The notes below the pieces were generated by a model, which saw nothing but the letters and a program-made list of their open reading frames with translations, ran no database searches and was not told the origin of the DNA. 64,000 bases of DNA from NCBI GenBank assembly GCA_016713785.1, contig JADJOM010000003.1, positions 1,817,501-1,881,500 of the forward strand. Reading direction: 5' to 3'. Made by a program: the position numbers and the translations under genes. This DNA is from Gemmatimonadota bacterium. Lineage in GTDB: Bacteria; Gemmatimonadota; Gemmatimonadetes; Gemmatimonadales; GWC2-71-9. Below, one piece after another: positions 42,500-50,545 of this stretch; the stretch's first letter is position 1, and each line of letters opens with the position of its first letter.

Positions 42500-43024
42500 C
42501 TAGACGTGCGCGGCGAGAATCGCGTCCGGATCGTAGTTCACCAGGTGGCCGCCGCCGAACATCCGGTCGAGCGCCTTCCAGAAGCAGGCAAGCCAGATGG
42601 CCGACGCCGCCTCGGTGCCGAGCACCAGCTCGTCGTTCAGGAACTTGGTCCAGCTGGCCTCTTTCCAGGTCACGAACTTGGCGATCGCCGCCTCGCCGGC
42701 CACGCCGGGCTGCGGCCGCGCCTGCGGCATCGGGTTGAAGCGGGCCTTGAGCAGGATGTTGACGCCGGGGCCGGCGCAGATGGCGTGCGCGTAGATGTTG
42801 TACTTCTGCCGCTGGTCGAACAGCGTGACCATGGCCACCACGGTGCCCTCGATCACCTCCGTGGCGCTGGTCGCGAAGACCACCCGGACCAGGTCGTCCT
42901 CGAGGTGCTTGAACAGGCGGGGCTCCTCGGTCAGCTGATAACCGCCGCGCTCCAGGTAGCGGGCTTCGCCCTGAAACGCGTCACTTTCGCGCACCAGTCG
43001 GACGATCGTCTCACGATCCATCAT
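42500..43024 (-). CDS. Unrecognised 174-residue cytoplasmic protein
   Basis: I do not recognise the family. It starts MMDRETIVRLVRESDAFQGE and has a mixed alpha/beta pattern: LFKHLEDDLVRVVFATSATE, VIEGTVVAMVTLFDQRQKYN, YAHAICAGPGVNILLKARFN and a Trp/Phe-rich end (AIWLACFWKALDRMFGGGHL). There is no signal peptide or membrane segment. The first ATG at 43024 has a good GAGGAG ribosome-binding site 5 nt before it, which supports expression. It is convergent with the UbiD-like gene and divergent from the prenyltransferase (61 nt). Confidence 0.8.
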   Translation of the reverse strand: MMDRETIVRLVRESDAFQGEARYLERGGYQLTEEPRLFKHLEDDLVRVVFATSATEVIEGTVVAMVTLFDQRQKYNIYAHAICAGPGVNILLKARFNPMPQARPQPGVAGEAAIAKFVTWKEASWTKFLNDELVLGTEAASAIWLACFWKALDRMFGGGHLVNYDPDAILAAHV

Positions 43025-43085
43025 GTCTGCTCCTCGGTGAGTACGGCTTCATGATAGTTTTCCCGCGACCGGCGCAAGATAGCCC

Positions 43086-44042
43086 ATGCCCAATGAAGCA
43101 AACATGAGGGGACCTGACAGAGCGGGGCCTCCTGGTGGCACGGTCGTCGCCAATCCGGACGGTCAGGTGCTGCGGGGCGGATCCGTGCTGGTCCGCTATC
43201 TCAACCTGGTCAAGTTCCCGCACACCCTCTTCGCCCTGCCCTTTGCCCTCCTCGGCGCCGTCGCCGCCGCCCGGCAGGCCCCGGTCCCGTTTCGGACACT
43301 GGCGCTTGCCATCGCGGCCTTCACCGCCGCGCGGTGGGTCGCGCTCGGGTTCAACATGATCGCGGACCTGCCATTCGACCGCCGGAACCCCCGCAACCAG
43401 GCCCGCGAACTCCCCCGGGGCGCCCTGACGGTGGGGCAGGCGTGGGCCTCGGTGCTGGTGGCGGCGGCCGTGTTCTTCCTGGCCGCCGGGAGCATCAATC
43501 CCCTCTGCGCCAGGCTCTCACCCGTGGCCCTGCTGTGGGTGATGGGCTACAGCCTGGCCAAGCGGTTCACCAGCTGGCCCCACCTCTGGCTCGGCCTCTC
43601 GCTCGCGATCGCCCCGGTGGGCGGCTGGCTCGCGGTGACCGGCGCCTGGTCGCAGCCCTGGTGGACACTCGCCGCGGTGACTCTGGCCGTGACCACCTGG
43701 GTGGCCGGCTTCGACATCTTCTACTCGCTGCCCGACGAGAGCTTCGACCGGGCCCAGGGGCTGCGGAGCCTGGTCGCGCGGTACGGCGTGGCGCGCAGTC
43801 TCGGCATCGCCCGGGTGCTGCATGCCCTGACCATCCCCGCCCTCGCTGCCTTCGGGGTCGGGGCCGGGCTCGGCGCGTGGTACTTCGCCGGGGTCGCAGT
43901 CGCCGCCGGGATCCTGCTCTACGAGCATTCGCTCATCCGGGCCGATGACCTGCGCCGCCTCGACGCGGCGTTCTTCACCATGAACGCGGTCATGTCCTCC
44001 ACGGTCTTCGCGTTCGCCCTGCTCGACCGCCTGGTCGGATGA
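43086..44042 (+). CDS. UbiA-family prenyltransferase (MqnP-like)
   Basis: The 318 aa polytopic protein shows LVKFPHTLFALPFALLGAVA, typical of putative 4-hydroxybenzoate/menaquinone-pathway prenyltransferases. The first Asp motif is NMIADLPFDRRNPRNQAREL and the second is DIFYSLPDESFDRAQGLRS; both bind Mg-diphosphate. About eight membrane helices follow. It would attach a polyprenyl chain to an aromatic acceptor. It is the first gene of an operon that continues, with ATGA overlap, into a phytoene-synthase-like gene. The first 35 residues are low-complexity; the ATG at 43104 is a possible later start. Confidence 0.88.
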   Translation: MPNEANMRGPDRAGPPGGTVVANPDGQVLRGGSVLVRYLNLVKFPHTLFALPFALLGAVAAARQAPVPFRTLALAIAAFTAARWVALGFNMIADLPFDRRNPRNQARELPRGALTVGQAWASVLVAAAVFFLAAGSINPLCARLSPVALLWVMGYSLAKRFTSWPHLWLGLSLAIAPVGGWLAVTGAWSQPWWTLAAVTLAVTTWVAGFDIFYSLPDESFDRAQGLRSLVARYGVARSLGIARVLHALTIPALAAFGVGAGLGAWYFAGVAVAAGILLYEHSLIRADDLRRLDAAFFTMNAVMSSTVFAFALLDRLVG

Positions 44043-44998
44043 ACGGTCCCGCCTGGCCCGGGTACGCCCGGTGGGCAGACACCGTGGCGGCGGCCCGGGA
44101 GGAGTTCGACCGGACCGCCCGGGCCTTCGGCCTGATTCCGGGACTCATTCCCCCGGTGGACCGCGAGGACGTGGCCCTGCTCTACTGCTTCTGCCGCCAC
44201 CTCGACGACGCGGTGGATGAGGCGCCGAGCCCAGGCGCCGCCCGCGCGGCGCTCGATGCGATCGAGGCCGAGTCTGTCGGGCGCGCCGAGCCCCGGCCGC
44301 TGATCGCCGCCTTCCGTGCCGGGGCCGCCCGGAGCGGGCTCCCGCTCGGGTGCACCCGGTACCTGCTCGACGGCATGCGCAGCGACCTGGGCCTGGTCCG
44401 TATCCCCGATGACACCGCCTTCCTCCGCTATTGCTACCAGGTGAGCGCCGCCGTGGGGCAGATGCTCGCCCCGCTGCTCGGGATCCGGGACCCGGTGGCG
44501 CTGACACGGGCGGTCGACCTGGGCATCGGGCTGCAGGTCAGCAACATCCTGCTGGGTGTCCGGGCCGATGCGGCACGTGATCGCGTCTACCTGCCCGCCA
44601 CCCGGCTGGCCCGGCACGGCCTGACGCCGGACGACGTGCTCGCCGGCATCAACCATGACCGCCTCCGCCCCATGCTCCTGGACCTCGCACGGCTGGGGGA
44701 GGCGTACTACGCCAGCGCCGAGCTGGCCGCGTGGCGGACCCCGCTTCGCTACCGCCACGGGATCCTGCTGCTGGGGCGCGTCTACGGCGGGATGGGGCGG
44801 GCCGCCGCCCGCCGCGCAGACGCCCCATCCACCCCTGACAGGGTGGGCGCGGGGATGCGCGTGTGGCGGCTCATCGAGCTGGCCGCGATTGCCCTCGACC
44901 CGCGCATCCTCGGACTGACCGAGGAACCGCCCCACGATCCCGCCCTCCACACGGCCATCGCCGGCTGGCCGGGGGCGAACCCCGCCGCGGGGCGCTGA
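44039..44998 (+). CDS. Squalene/phytoene synthase-family protein with degenerate second Asp motif
   Basis: The 319 aa protein has the all-alpha head-to-head prenyl synthase fold. The first Asp-rich motif is intact (CRHLDDAVDE, residues 52-61). The second motif, normally NILRDVxED followed by RGRxYLP, reads SNILLGVRADAARDRVYLP; the first Asp is Gly173 and the Glu is Ala176, leaving only Asp177. Loss of this Mg-diphosphate site should impair normal catalysis. It overlaps the prenyltransferase stop by ATGA. It may be a divergent terpene synthase or a non-catalytic partner, as NDUFAF6-type homologues are. Confidence 0.82.
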   Translation: MNGPAWPGYARWADTVAAAREEFDRTARAFGLIPGLIPPVDREDVALLYCFCRHLDDAVDEAPSPGAARAALDAIEAESVGRAEPRPLIAAFRAGAARSGLPLGCTRYLLDGMRSDLGLVRIPDDTAFLRYCYQVSAAVGQMLAPLLGIRDPVALTRAVDLGIGLQVSNILLGVRADAARDRVYLPATRLARHGLTPDDVLAGINHDRLRPMLLDLARLGEAYYASAELAAWRTPLRYRHGILLLGRVYGGMGRAAARRADAPSTPDRVGAGMRVWRLIELAAIALDPRILGLTEEPPHDPALHTAIAGWPGANPAAGR

Positions 44999-45043
44999 CC
45001 GAGGCACTTTCCATTCCCCTCGGGGCGGGGCCATGTTTCCCCC

Positions 45044-45829
45044 ATGGACCTTGGCATTCGTGATCGCGTCGCGCTCGTCTGCGGCGGCTCGTCGGGCCTC
45101 GGCCTGGCCATCGCGCGCGGGCTGCTGGCGGAGGGCGTGCGCGTGGCCCTCAACGGCCGCAACCCCGCCCGCCTCGAGCAGGCCCTCACCTCCCTCAATG
45201 CGGGCGACCGTGCCGTCGCCTTCCCCGCCGACGTGTCCCGCCCCCCGGAGGCCGCCACCCTGGTGACGGAGGTCCACGCCCGCCTCGGCGGCCCCGACAT
45301 CCTCCTCTGCAATGCCGGGGGCCCGCCCGCCGGGCCGTTCGAGGCCCACGACGCCGAGGCCTGGCAGCAGGCGCTCGACGTGTCGCTGCTGAGCGTCGTG
45401 CACCTGGCGCGGGCCGCTGTGCCGCACATGCGGGCATCGGGCTGGGGCCGCATCCTCTGCCTGACTTCCGTCGCGGCCCGGCAACCGGCGTCCGCGCTGA
45501 TCCTGTCCACCACGGCACGGGCCGGCGTCCTCGGGTTCGCCAAGTCGCTCTCTGATGAGGTGGCGGCCCAGGGGATCACCGTCAACGTGCTCTGCCCCGG
45601 CTACTTCGGCACCGATCGACTCACCAGCCTCGCGGCGGCGCGCGGCGGCCCGCAGGGTCGGGGCGCCGCGGAGGTCCTGGCGGAGATGGGGGCGTCGGTG
45701 CCCATTCGCCGGATCGGCACCCCCGAGGAGCTCGCGGCCGCCGCCCTCTTCCTGGCCTCGGAGCCCGCCCGCTACATCACCGGGGCGGTGCTCAGCGTGG
45801 ACGGCGGCCTCACCCGCTCCATTCTCTGA
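45044..45829 (+). CDS. Short-chain dehydrogenase/reductase-family protein lacking the YxxxK motif
   Basis: The 261 aa protein has the Rossmann cofactor site VALVCGGSSGLGLAIARGLL, NAGGPPAGPFEAHD and the C-terminal ITGAVLSVDGG. Where classical SDRs carry S...YxxxK, it has ILSTTARAGVLGFAKSL; both the catalytic Tyr and Lys positions are replaced (Ser and Arg). A subset of SDRs annotated as oxoacyl-ACP reductases share this change. It follows the phytoene-synthase-like gene after 45 nt and overlaps the hydrolase gene by one base. Confidence 0.85.
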   Translation: MDLGIRDRVALVCGGSSGLGLAIARGLLAEGVRVALNGRNPARLEQALTSLNAGDRAVAFPADVSRPPEAATLVTEVHARLGGPDILLCNAGGPPAGPFEAHDAEAWQQALDVSLLSVVHLARAAVPHMRASGWGRILCLTSVAARQPASALILSTTARAGVLGFAKSLSDEVAAQGITVNVLCPGYFGTDRLTSLAAARGGPQGRGAAEVLAEMGASVPIRRIGTPEELAAAALFLASEPARYITGAVLSVDGGLTRSIL

Positions 45830-46722
45830 TGCGCGCCGCCTGGGCCGCGCTGGCGCTCCTGGCCGCTCCCGCCGCCGTACGGGCCCAGGCGGACACCCCG
45901 CCGCTGCAGGCGGTGCTTGCCAACGGCTACCGCTTTGCCTTTGCCGACCGGGGGAGCGGGCCGCCGCTGCTACTGGTGCATGGAGCGCTCACCGACCTCC
46001 GCTTCTGGACCGCACAGCTGGACGGACTCGCCGGCGGCGCGCGCGTCCTCGCCCTGAGCCGCCGGGCGCACTACCCGAATCCCTGGCGCCCCGAGGATCC
46101 CCCCGCGGGCTTCACCACCACCGCCGCCGACCTGGCCGCCATCATCCGGGCCCTGCGCCTGGAGCGGCCCGTCGTGATGGTCCATTCGTGGGCCGCCCCC
46201 GCGGCGCTGGAACTCGCGCGCCGGTTTCCCGGGCTGGTGGGTGGACTGGTGCTGGTGAATCCGGTGGTGGACTCCCTGATTCCCGATCCCGCCCGCCGGG
46301 CCGCGGTGGCGGCGGCCCGGCGACAGGCCTACGACGAGGCGCTGCAGGTCTTCGATGCCCGGGCGCCCGGACCGGCGGTGAACCGGCTGCTTGCGGCCTG
46401 GTTCGGGCCCGGGATCACGCTGGAGGCCCTGCCGGGTGACACCCGGGAGCGCCTGCTGGCCAACGCGCAGACGCTCCCCACGGCGGCCGCCCCGCAGCCA
46501 GCCATCAGCTGCGCGGAACTGCAGTCGATCGACCTTCCCGTGCTGCTGCTGGGCAGCGCGGATGGACCGCCGGAGGAGCGGGGGACGCTCGCGACGCTGG
46601 CGCGTTGCCTCCCGCGGGCGCAGCTCCACAGTATTCCGCTCGGCGGGCGCACCCTGCCCCGCTCCCAGCCCGACTCGGTCAATGCGGCGGTGCGGGATTT
46701 CATGCAACCCGGCGCACCGTAG
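45829..46722 (+). CDS. Exported alpha/beta-hydrolase fold protein with non-canonical active site
   Basis: The 297 aa protein has a signal peptide (residues 1-20, ending VRAQ) and an alpha/beta-hydrolase core: LLLVHGALTDLRFWTAQLDG for the oxyanion region and a nucleophile-elbow position VMVHSWAAPAALELA. The elbow reads V-H-S-W-A instead of G-x-S-x-G; Ser120 is kept. The usual catalytic His near the C-terminus is replaced in HSIPLGGRTLPRSQPDSV (no GH motif). It may be non-catalytic or use another His. It starts on the last base of the SDR stop codon. Confidence 0.8.
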   Translation: MRAAWAALALLAAPAAVRAQADTPPLQAVLANGYRFAFADRGSGPPLLLVHGALTDLRFWTAQLDGLAGGARVLALSRRAHYPNPWRPEDPPAGFTTTAADLAAIIRALRLERPVVMVHSWAAPAALELARRFPGLVGGLVLVNPVVDSLIPDPARRAAVAAARRQAYDEALQVFDARAPGPAVNRLLAAWFGPGITLEALPGDTRERLLANAQTLPTAAAPQPAISCAELQSIDLPVLLLGSADGPPEERGTLATLARCLPRAQLHSIPLGGRTLPRSQPDSVNAAVRDFMQPGAP

Positions 46723-46804
46723 CCCCGGGCGCCGTGCAGCCGTTAGCTTTGTCGCCCGTGCCCCCGGACTCGCCGGGCCGCCGACTGACTCCCGCTCCCT
46801 GCCC

Positions 46805-47848
46805 ATGCGCGCACTCGTCAAGACCGAAGCCGGTCCCGGAATGGTCGTCCGGGACGTGCCCGTCCCGCCCTGCGGCCCCAGCGACGTCCTGATCAAGGTC
46901 CACTACGCCGGGGTCTGCGGCACCGACCTCCACATCTGGGAATGGGACGCCTGGGCCAGCGCGCGCCTCAAGCCGCCGGTGACCATCGGCCACGAGTTCG
47001 CCGGCGAGATCGTGGAGCTGGGCGTCGAGGCGCGGGCCGAGGGACTGCTCGCCGTCGGCGACCGGGTCACCGCGGAGGGGCACATCGTCTGCGGCCACTG
47101 CCTCCCCTGCCGCACCGGTGACGCCCACGTCTGCCGCCGGACCCGCATCATCGGGGTCGACCGCGACGGCGCCTTCGCCGAGTTCATCGCCATGCCGGCC
47201 TCGAACGTGATGAAGCTCGATGGCATCCCCACCGAGATCGGGGCCATCATGGACCCGATGGGCAACGCCGTCCACACCGTCCTCGAGGGCGGCGACGTGG
47301 CGGGCAGCGCGGTGCTGGTGCTCGGCTGCGGGCCGATCGGGTGCTTTGCCGTCGGGGTGGCCCGCGCGGCCGGCGCGTCCCTGGTCATCGCCAGCGACCT
47401 CAACCCCACCCGCCTCGACCTCGCCCGCCGCATGGGCGCCCATGTCACCCTCAATCCGGCCACCGACGACGTGGTGGGTCGCATCCGCGACCTGACCGGC
47501 GGGGACGGCGTGGACCTCGTCTGCGAGATGAGCGGGCACCCCAACGGCCACCAGACCGCCTTCAGCGCCGCGCGCCTGGCCGGCCGCGTGAACCTGCTGG
47601 GCACGCCGAGCCGCACCACGGACGTGAACTTCGCCCGCGACGTGATCTTCAAGGGCCTCACGCTCTATGGCGTGACCGGCCGGCGGATGTACGACACCTG
47701 GCAGCAGATGTTCCGGCTGCTGCGGGCCGGCCAGCTCGACCCGCGGCCGGTCGTCACCCACCGCTTCCGCCTGGAGCAGATGGCCGAGGCCATCCAGGTC
47801 ATCAAGGACGGGCAGGCCGGCAAGGTCATCCTGGAGATCGGCGCATGA
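46805..47848 (+). CDS. tdh: L-threonine 3-dehydrogenase
   Basis: The 347 aa zinc alcohol-dehydrogenase family protein has the catalytic zinc site in AGVCGTDLHIWEWD and IGHEFAGEIVELG, the structural zinc Cys set in GHIVCGHCLPCRTGDAHVC and a Rossmann motif LVLGCGPIGCFAVGVA with Asp (ASDLNPTRLDLA) for NAD+. It oxidises threonine to 2-amino-3-oxobutyrate. Its stop overlaps the next gene (ATGA), pairing it with Kbl so the unstable product is passed on at once. Confidence 0.93.
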   Translation: MRALVKTEAGPGMVVRDVPVPPCGPSDVLIKVHYAGVCGTDLHIWEWDAWASARLKPPVTIGHEFAGEIVELGVEARAEGLLAVGDRVTAEGHIVCGHCLPCRTGDAHVCRRTRIIGVDRDGAFAEFIAMPASNVMKLDGIPTEIGAIMDPMGNAVHTVLEGGDVAGSAVLVLGCGPIGCFAVGVARAAGASLVIASDLNPTRLDLARRMGAHVTLNPATDDVVGRIRDLTGGDGVDLVCEMSGHPNGHQTAFSAARLAGRVNLLGTPSRTTDVNFARDVIFKGLTLYGVTGRRMYDTWQQMFRLLRAGQLDPRPVVTHRFRLEQMAEAIQVIKDGQAGKVILEIGA

Positions 47849-49044
47849 TCGAGGCACTCGACCGGCGGCTGGCCGCCGAACTGGACGGCTTCCGGCGCGA
47901 CGGCGTCTACAAGCACCTGCTCTACATCGACGGCGCCCAGGGTCCCCGGGTCCGCATGGAGGGGCACGGCGAGGTGATCGTGCTCTCGTCCAACAACTAC
48001 CTCGGCCTCAGCAACCTCCCCGAGGTGGTCCGGGCCGGCAAGGATGCGCTCGATCGGTACGGGGCTGGCACGGCGTCGGTGCGCTTCATCTGCGGCACCT
48101 TCACCGTGCACCGCGCCCTCGAGGCGGGCTGCGCGCGCCTGGTCGGCACGGCCGCCTCGCTCAGCTTCGTGAGCTGCTGGAACGCCAACGAGGCGGTGCC
48201 CGGCACCCTCCTCGGCGAGGAGGACATCGTCATCAGCGACCAGCTGAATCATGCCTCGATCATCGACGGCGTCCGCCTGGCCAAGGCCATCACCAAGTGC
48301 CAGACCGCCGTCTACAAGCACGCCGACCTCGCCGACCTCGAGGCCCGGCTCGTGGCCGCCAAGGACCGCCGGGTGCGGATGGTGATCACCGACGGCGTCT
48401 TCTCGATGGAAGGCGCCATTGCCCGGCTGCCGGACATCGCCGAGCTCTGCCGCCGGCACGATGCCGTGCTGGTGGTGGATGATTCACACGCCACCGGGGT
48501 GCTCGGCAAGACCGGCCGCGGGACGGCGGAGCACTTCGGCATGGTCGGCGAGGTGGACATCATCACTTCCACCCTCGGCAAGGCGCTCGGGGGCGCCGCG
48601 GGCGGGTTCGTCGCCTCGACCCCCGCGGTCTGCGATTTCCTCACCCAGCGTGCCCGGCCGCAGCTCTTCTCCAACGCGCTCCCCCCCACGGTGGCGGCGA
48701 GCGCCCTCGCCAGCGTCGAGTACCTCGAGCACCACCCCGAGCGGGTCGAGACGCTGCGGCAGAACGCGCGCTACTTCCGGGAGGAACTGCTTGCCAGCGG
48801 CTTCGCCCCCCACCCCGGCGAGACGCCCATCGTGCCGGTGATCCTCGGCGAGACCGCCAAGGCCATCGAGATGAGCCGTCAGCTCCTGGCCGAGGGCGTC
48901 TTTGTCACCGGGTTCGGCTTCCCCGTGGTGCCCCAGGGCCAGGCCCGCATCCGCTGCCAGATCTCGGCGGCCCACACCCGGGATGACCTGGACCAGGCCC
49001 TCCGGGCCATCCGCAAGGTGGGGCAGCGCCTCGGCATCGTGTGA
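47845..49044 (+). CDS. kbl: Glycine C-acetyltransferase (2-amino-3-ketobutyrate CoA ligase)
   Basis: The 399 aa fold-type I PLP enzyme has SSNNYLGLSNLPEVVRAGKD, GTASVRFICGTFTVHRALE, VVDDSHATGVLGKTGRGTAE and the Schiff-base Lys in ITSTLGKALGGAAGGFVAS. It converts 2-amino-3-oxobutyrate and CoA to glycine and acetyl-CoA. It is translationally coupled to tdh. Related 8-amino-7-oxononanoate synthases share the fold, but the tdh context decides the call. Confidence 0.93.
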   Translation: MIEALDRRLAAELDGFRRDGVYKHLLYIDGAQGPRVRMEGHGEVIVLSSNNYLGLSNLPEVVRAGKDALDRYGAGTASVRFICGTFTVHRALEAGCARLVGTAASLSFVSCWNANEAVPGTLLGEEDIVISDQLNHASIIDGVRLAKAITKCQTAVYKHADLADLEARLVAAKDRRVRMVITDGVFSMEGAIARLPDIAELCRRHDAVLVVDDSHATGVLGKTGRGTAEHFGMVGEVDIITSTLGKALGGAAGGFVASTPAVCDFLTQRARPQLFSNALPPTVAASALASVEYLEHHPERVETLRQNARYFREELLASGFAPHPGETPIVPVILGETAKAIEMSRQLLAEGVFVTGFGFPVVPQGQARIRCQISAAHTRDDLDQALRAIRKVGQRLGIV

Positions 49045-49085
49045 CCGGCGGCACACCTTCGGCATCTCTTTGGGTATTTGGAGTC

Positions 49086-49114
49086 TTGTGGGTTCGGTAG
49101 ACTTCAAGTAGTTT
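49086..49114 (+). promoter_or_regulatory. Promoter candidate for the beta-barrel protein gene
   Basis: TTGTGG (49086-49091), a 17-bp spacer and TAGTTT (49109-49114) lie in a locally AT-richer stretch, 74 nt before the ATG at 49188. Confidence 0.45.
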
Positions 49115-49187
49115 GGAAGCTCAACGCTCCAAGCAGAAGCTGGAAAAGCCCATAGCGGCTCTCACGCACTCATCTGGAGGCATCGCG

Positions 49188-49871
49188 ATGCGCATGCTCG
49201 GTCGCACCGTGACGGTGCTCGGGCTGGCGTCACTGGCTCTCGCCCCGTCCCTCGCCGCCCAGGTGACGGGCTTCGAGACGTACCGCTGGTACATCGGGGC
49301 TCAGGCTGGCGCCACAATCTTCGAAACCGAGACCCAGACCAAAGGCGCCATCATCACCGGCGGCGTCCACATGCTGGTCACGGCCAAGCGCACCGGCCTC
49401 ATCCTGGCCGTGGAGGAGGGCTTCAAGAAGAACCAGGGCAGCTCCTACGCGGACGCCACGGTACTCGGGGGCTCGCGGCAGGTCCTGTTCAACAACATCC
49501 GCAAGTATTCCGCTTCGCTGGTGGTGTTCCCGCTCAAGACCGTCGCCCAGCCGTACGTGGGCGTCGGGGCTGGATACATCCACACCGTGAAGAACTACCC
49601 GCAGGGGTTCTTCGCCACCCCCGCCGACGCCGACAGCGCCGAGGCGCTCGCCAGCCGGCTCGGCGGCAGCGGGTTCATCAGCCTGGTGGGCGGCGTACAG
49701 TTCCGCGTGTCGCGGATCATGCTCTTCGGTCAGTACATGCTGGCCTCAGCACCCCAGAACGGAAAGCTGCTCGTCGGACCGACGCACGCCTTCATGGGCG
49801 GGATCCGCTTCGGCCTGGGCCGTGCCCGAGAGGGCTCGGACGGCGCCAGCGGGACGAGCGGCGGCGACTAG
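49188..49871 (+). CDS. Small exported outer-membrane beta-barrel-like protein
   Basis: The 227 aa protein starts with a clear signal peptide (MRMLGRTVTVLGLASLALAPSLAAQ). The mature part has alternating strands rich in Gly, Tyr and Phe: WYIGAQAGATIFETETQTKG, YVGVGAGYIHTV, ISLVGGVQFRVSRIMLFGQY, and it ends in a strand before a Gly/Ser tail. This resembles an eight-stranded OmpA/OmpX-like barrel; no ligand is known. GGAGG lies 7 nt before the ATG at 49188. A promoter and an intrinsic terminator bracket it, so it is monocistronic. Confidence 0.8.
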   Translation: MRMLGRTVTVLGLASLALAPSLAAQVTGFETYRWYIGAQAGATIFETETQTKGAIITGGVHMLVTAKRTGLILAVEEGFKKNQGSSYADATVLGGSRQVLFNNIRKYSASLVVFPLKTVAQPYVGVGAGYIHTVKNYPQGFFATPADADSAEALASRLGGSGFISLVGGVQFRVSRIMLFGQYMLASAPQNGKLLVGPTHAFMGGIRFGLGRAREGSDGASGTSGGD

Positions 49872-49906
49872 CCCTCACGGGCGCGGCCTGCAGGTGCCCA
49901 CGCCAA

Positions 49907-49941
49907 CGGGGCGGGCCACGGTGGCCCGCCCCGCTTTGTTT
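49907..49941 (+). terminator. Intrinsic terminator after the beta-barrel gene
   Basis: CGGGGCGGGCCA (49907-49918) and TGGCCCGCCCCG (49922-49933) form a 12-bp stem with a 3-nt loop, followed by CTTTGTTT (49934-49941). This is the most classical rho-independent terminator in the window. Confidence 0.8.
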
Positions 49942-50543
49942 CAGGGCACCGGTCGTGAGAGCCAGGGCGAGCCCTGGAGGGTAAATCGCAGGGGCCAGTT
50001 GCGCGCCCGCGAAATCCCGATCCGCAGCGATGCCACCACCTCCGCGCCTGCCGCTTCGCCGCGCAGTACCACGGCGGTGGACGGGTGGCGCCGGGCGCCA
50101 TCGAGGACTCGGGTGATGCCCAGCGCTGCGCACAGCCGACCGGGCCCGGCGCAGAGTAATCGGTCGGGCACCCCACCGCGACGGCGCCGCATGAGTGCCA
50201 GTCCTTCCAGCGGCTCCAGGGCCCGGAGCAGCACGGCGGCACCCTGGCCGGGCGGACCGGTGACCAGGTTGGCGCACCAGTGCAGCCCGTAGCTCCGGTA
50301 CACGTACCAGGTCCCCGGCGGCCCGTAGATCGCGGCGTTCTGCCGGTGGCGCCGGAACCCGTAGGCGTGCGAGGCCGGATCCTCGGCGCCGAGGTACGCC
50401 TCGACCTCCACGATTCGCCCGCTCGCCCGGCGACCGCCCGCGCCCACGACGAGGACGGCCCCGAGCAGCTCGCGGGCCACGATGCTGGCATCCCGCCGGA
50501 AAAAGGAAACGGGCAGCGAGGCTGCCCGTTGTCCCGCCTGCAT
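49941..50543 (-). CDS. DNA-3-methyladenine glycosylase (AAG/MPG family)
   Basis: The 200 aa protein matches the Aag/MPG fold: FFRRDASIVARELLGAVLVV, the catalytic-Glu region GRIVEVEAYLGAEDPASHAY, WYVYRSYGLHWCANLVTGPP and VLLRALEPLEGL. It excises alkylated purines and hypoxanthine. The C-terminus ends RPVP within the T-tract of the neighbouring terminator. It lies 2 nt downstream of the NYN-domain gene and is probably co-transcribed with it. Confidence 0.9.
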   Translation of the reverse strand: MQAGQRAASLPVSFFRRDASIVARELLGAVLVVGAGGRRASGRIVEVEAYLGAEDPASHAYGFRRHRQNAAIYGPPGTWYVYRSYGLHWCANLVTGPPGQGAAVLLRALEPLEGLALMRRRRGGVPDRLLCAGPGRLCAALGITRVLDGARRHPSTAVVLRGEAAGAEVVASLRIGISRARNWPLRFTLQGSPWLSRPVP

Positions 50544-50545
50544 CG

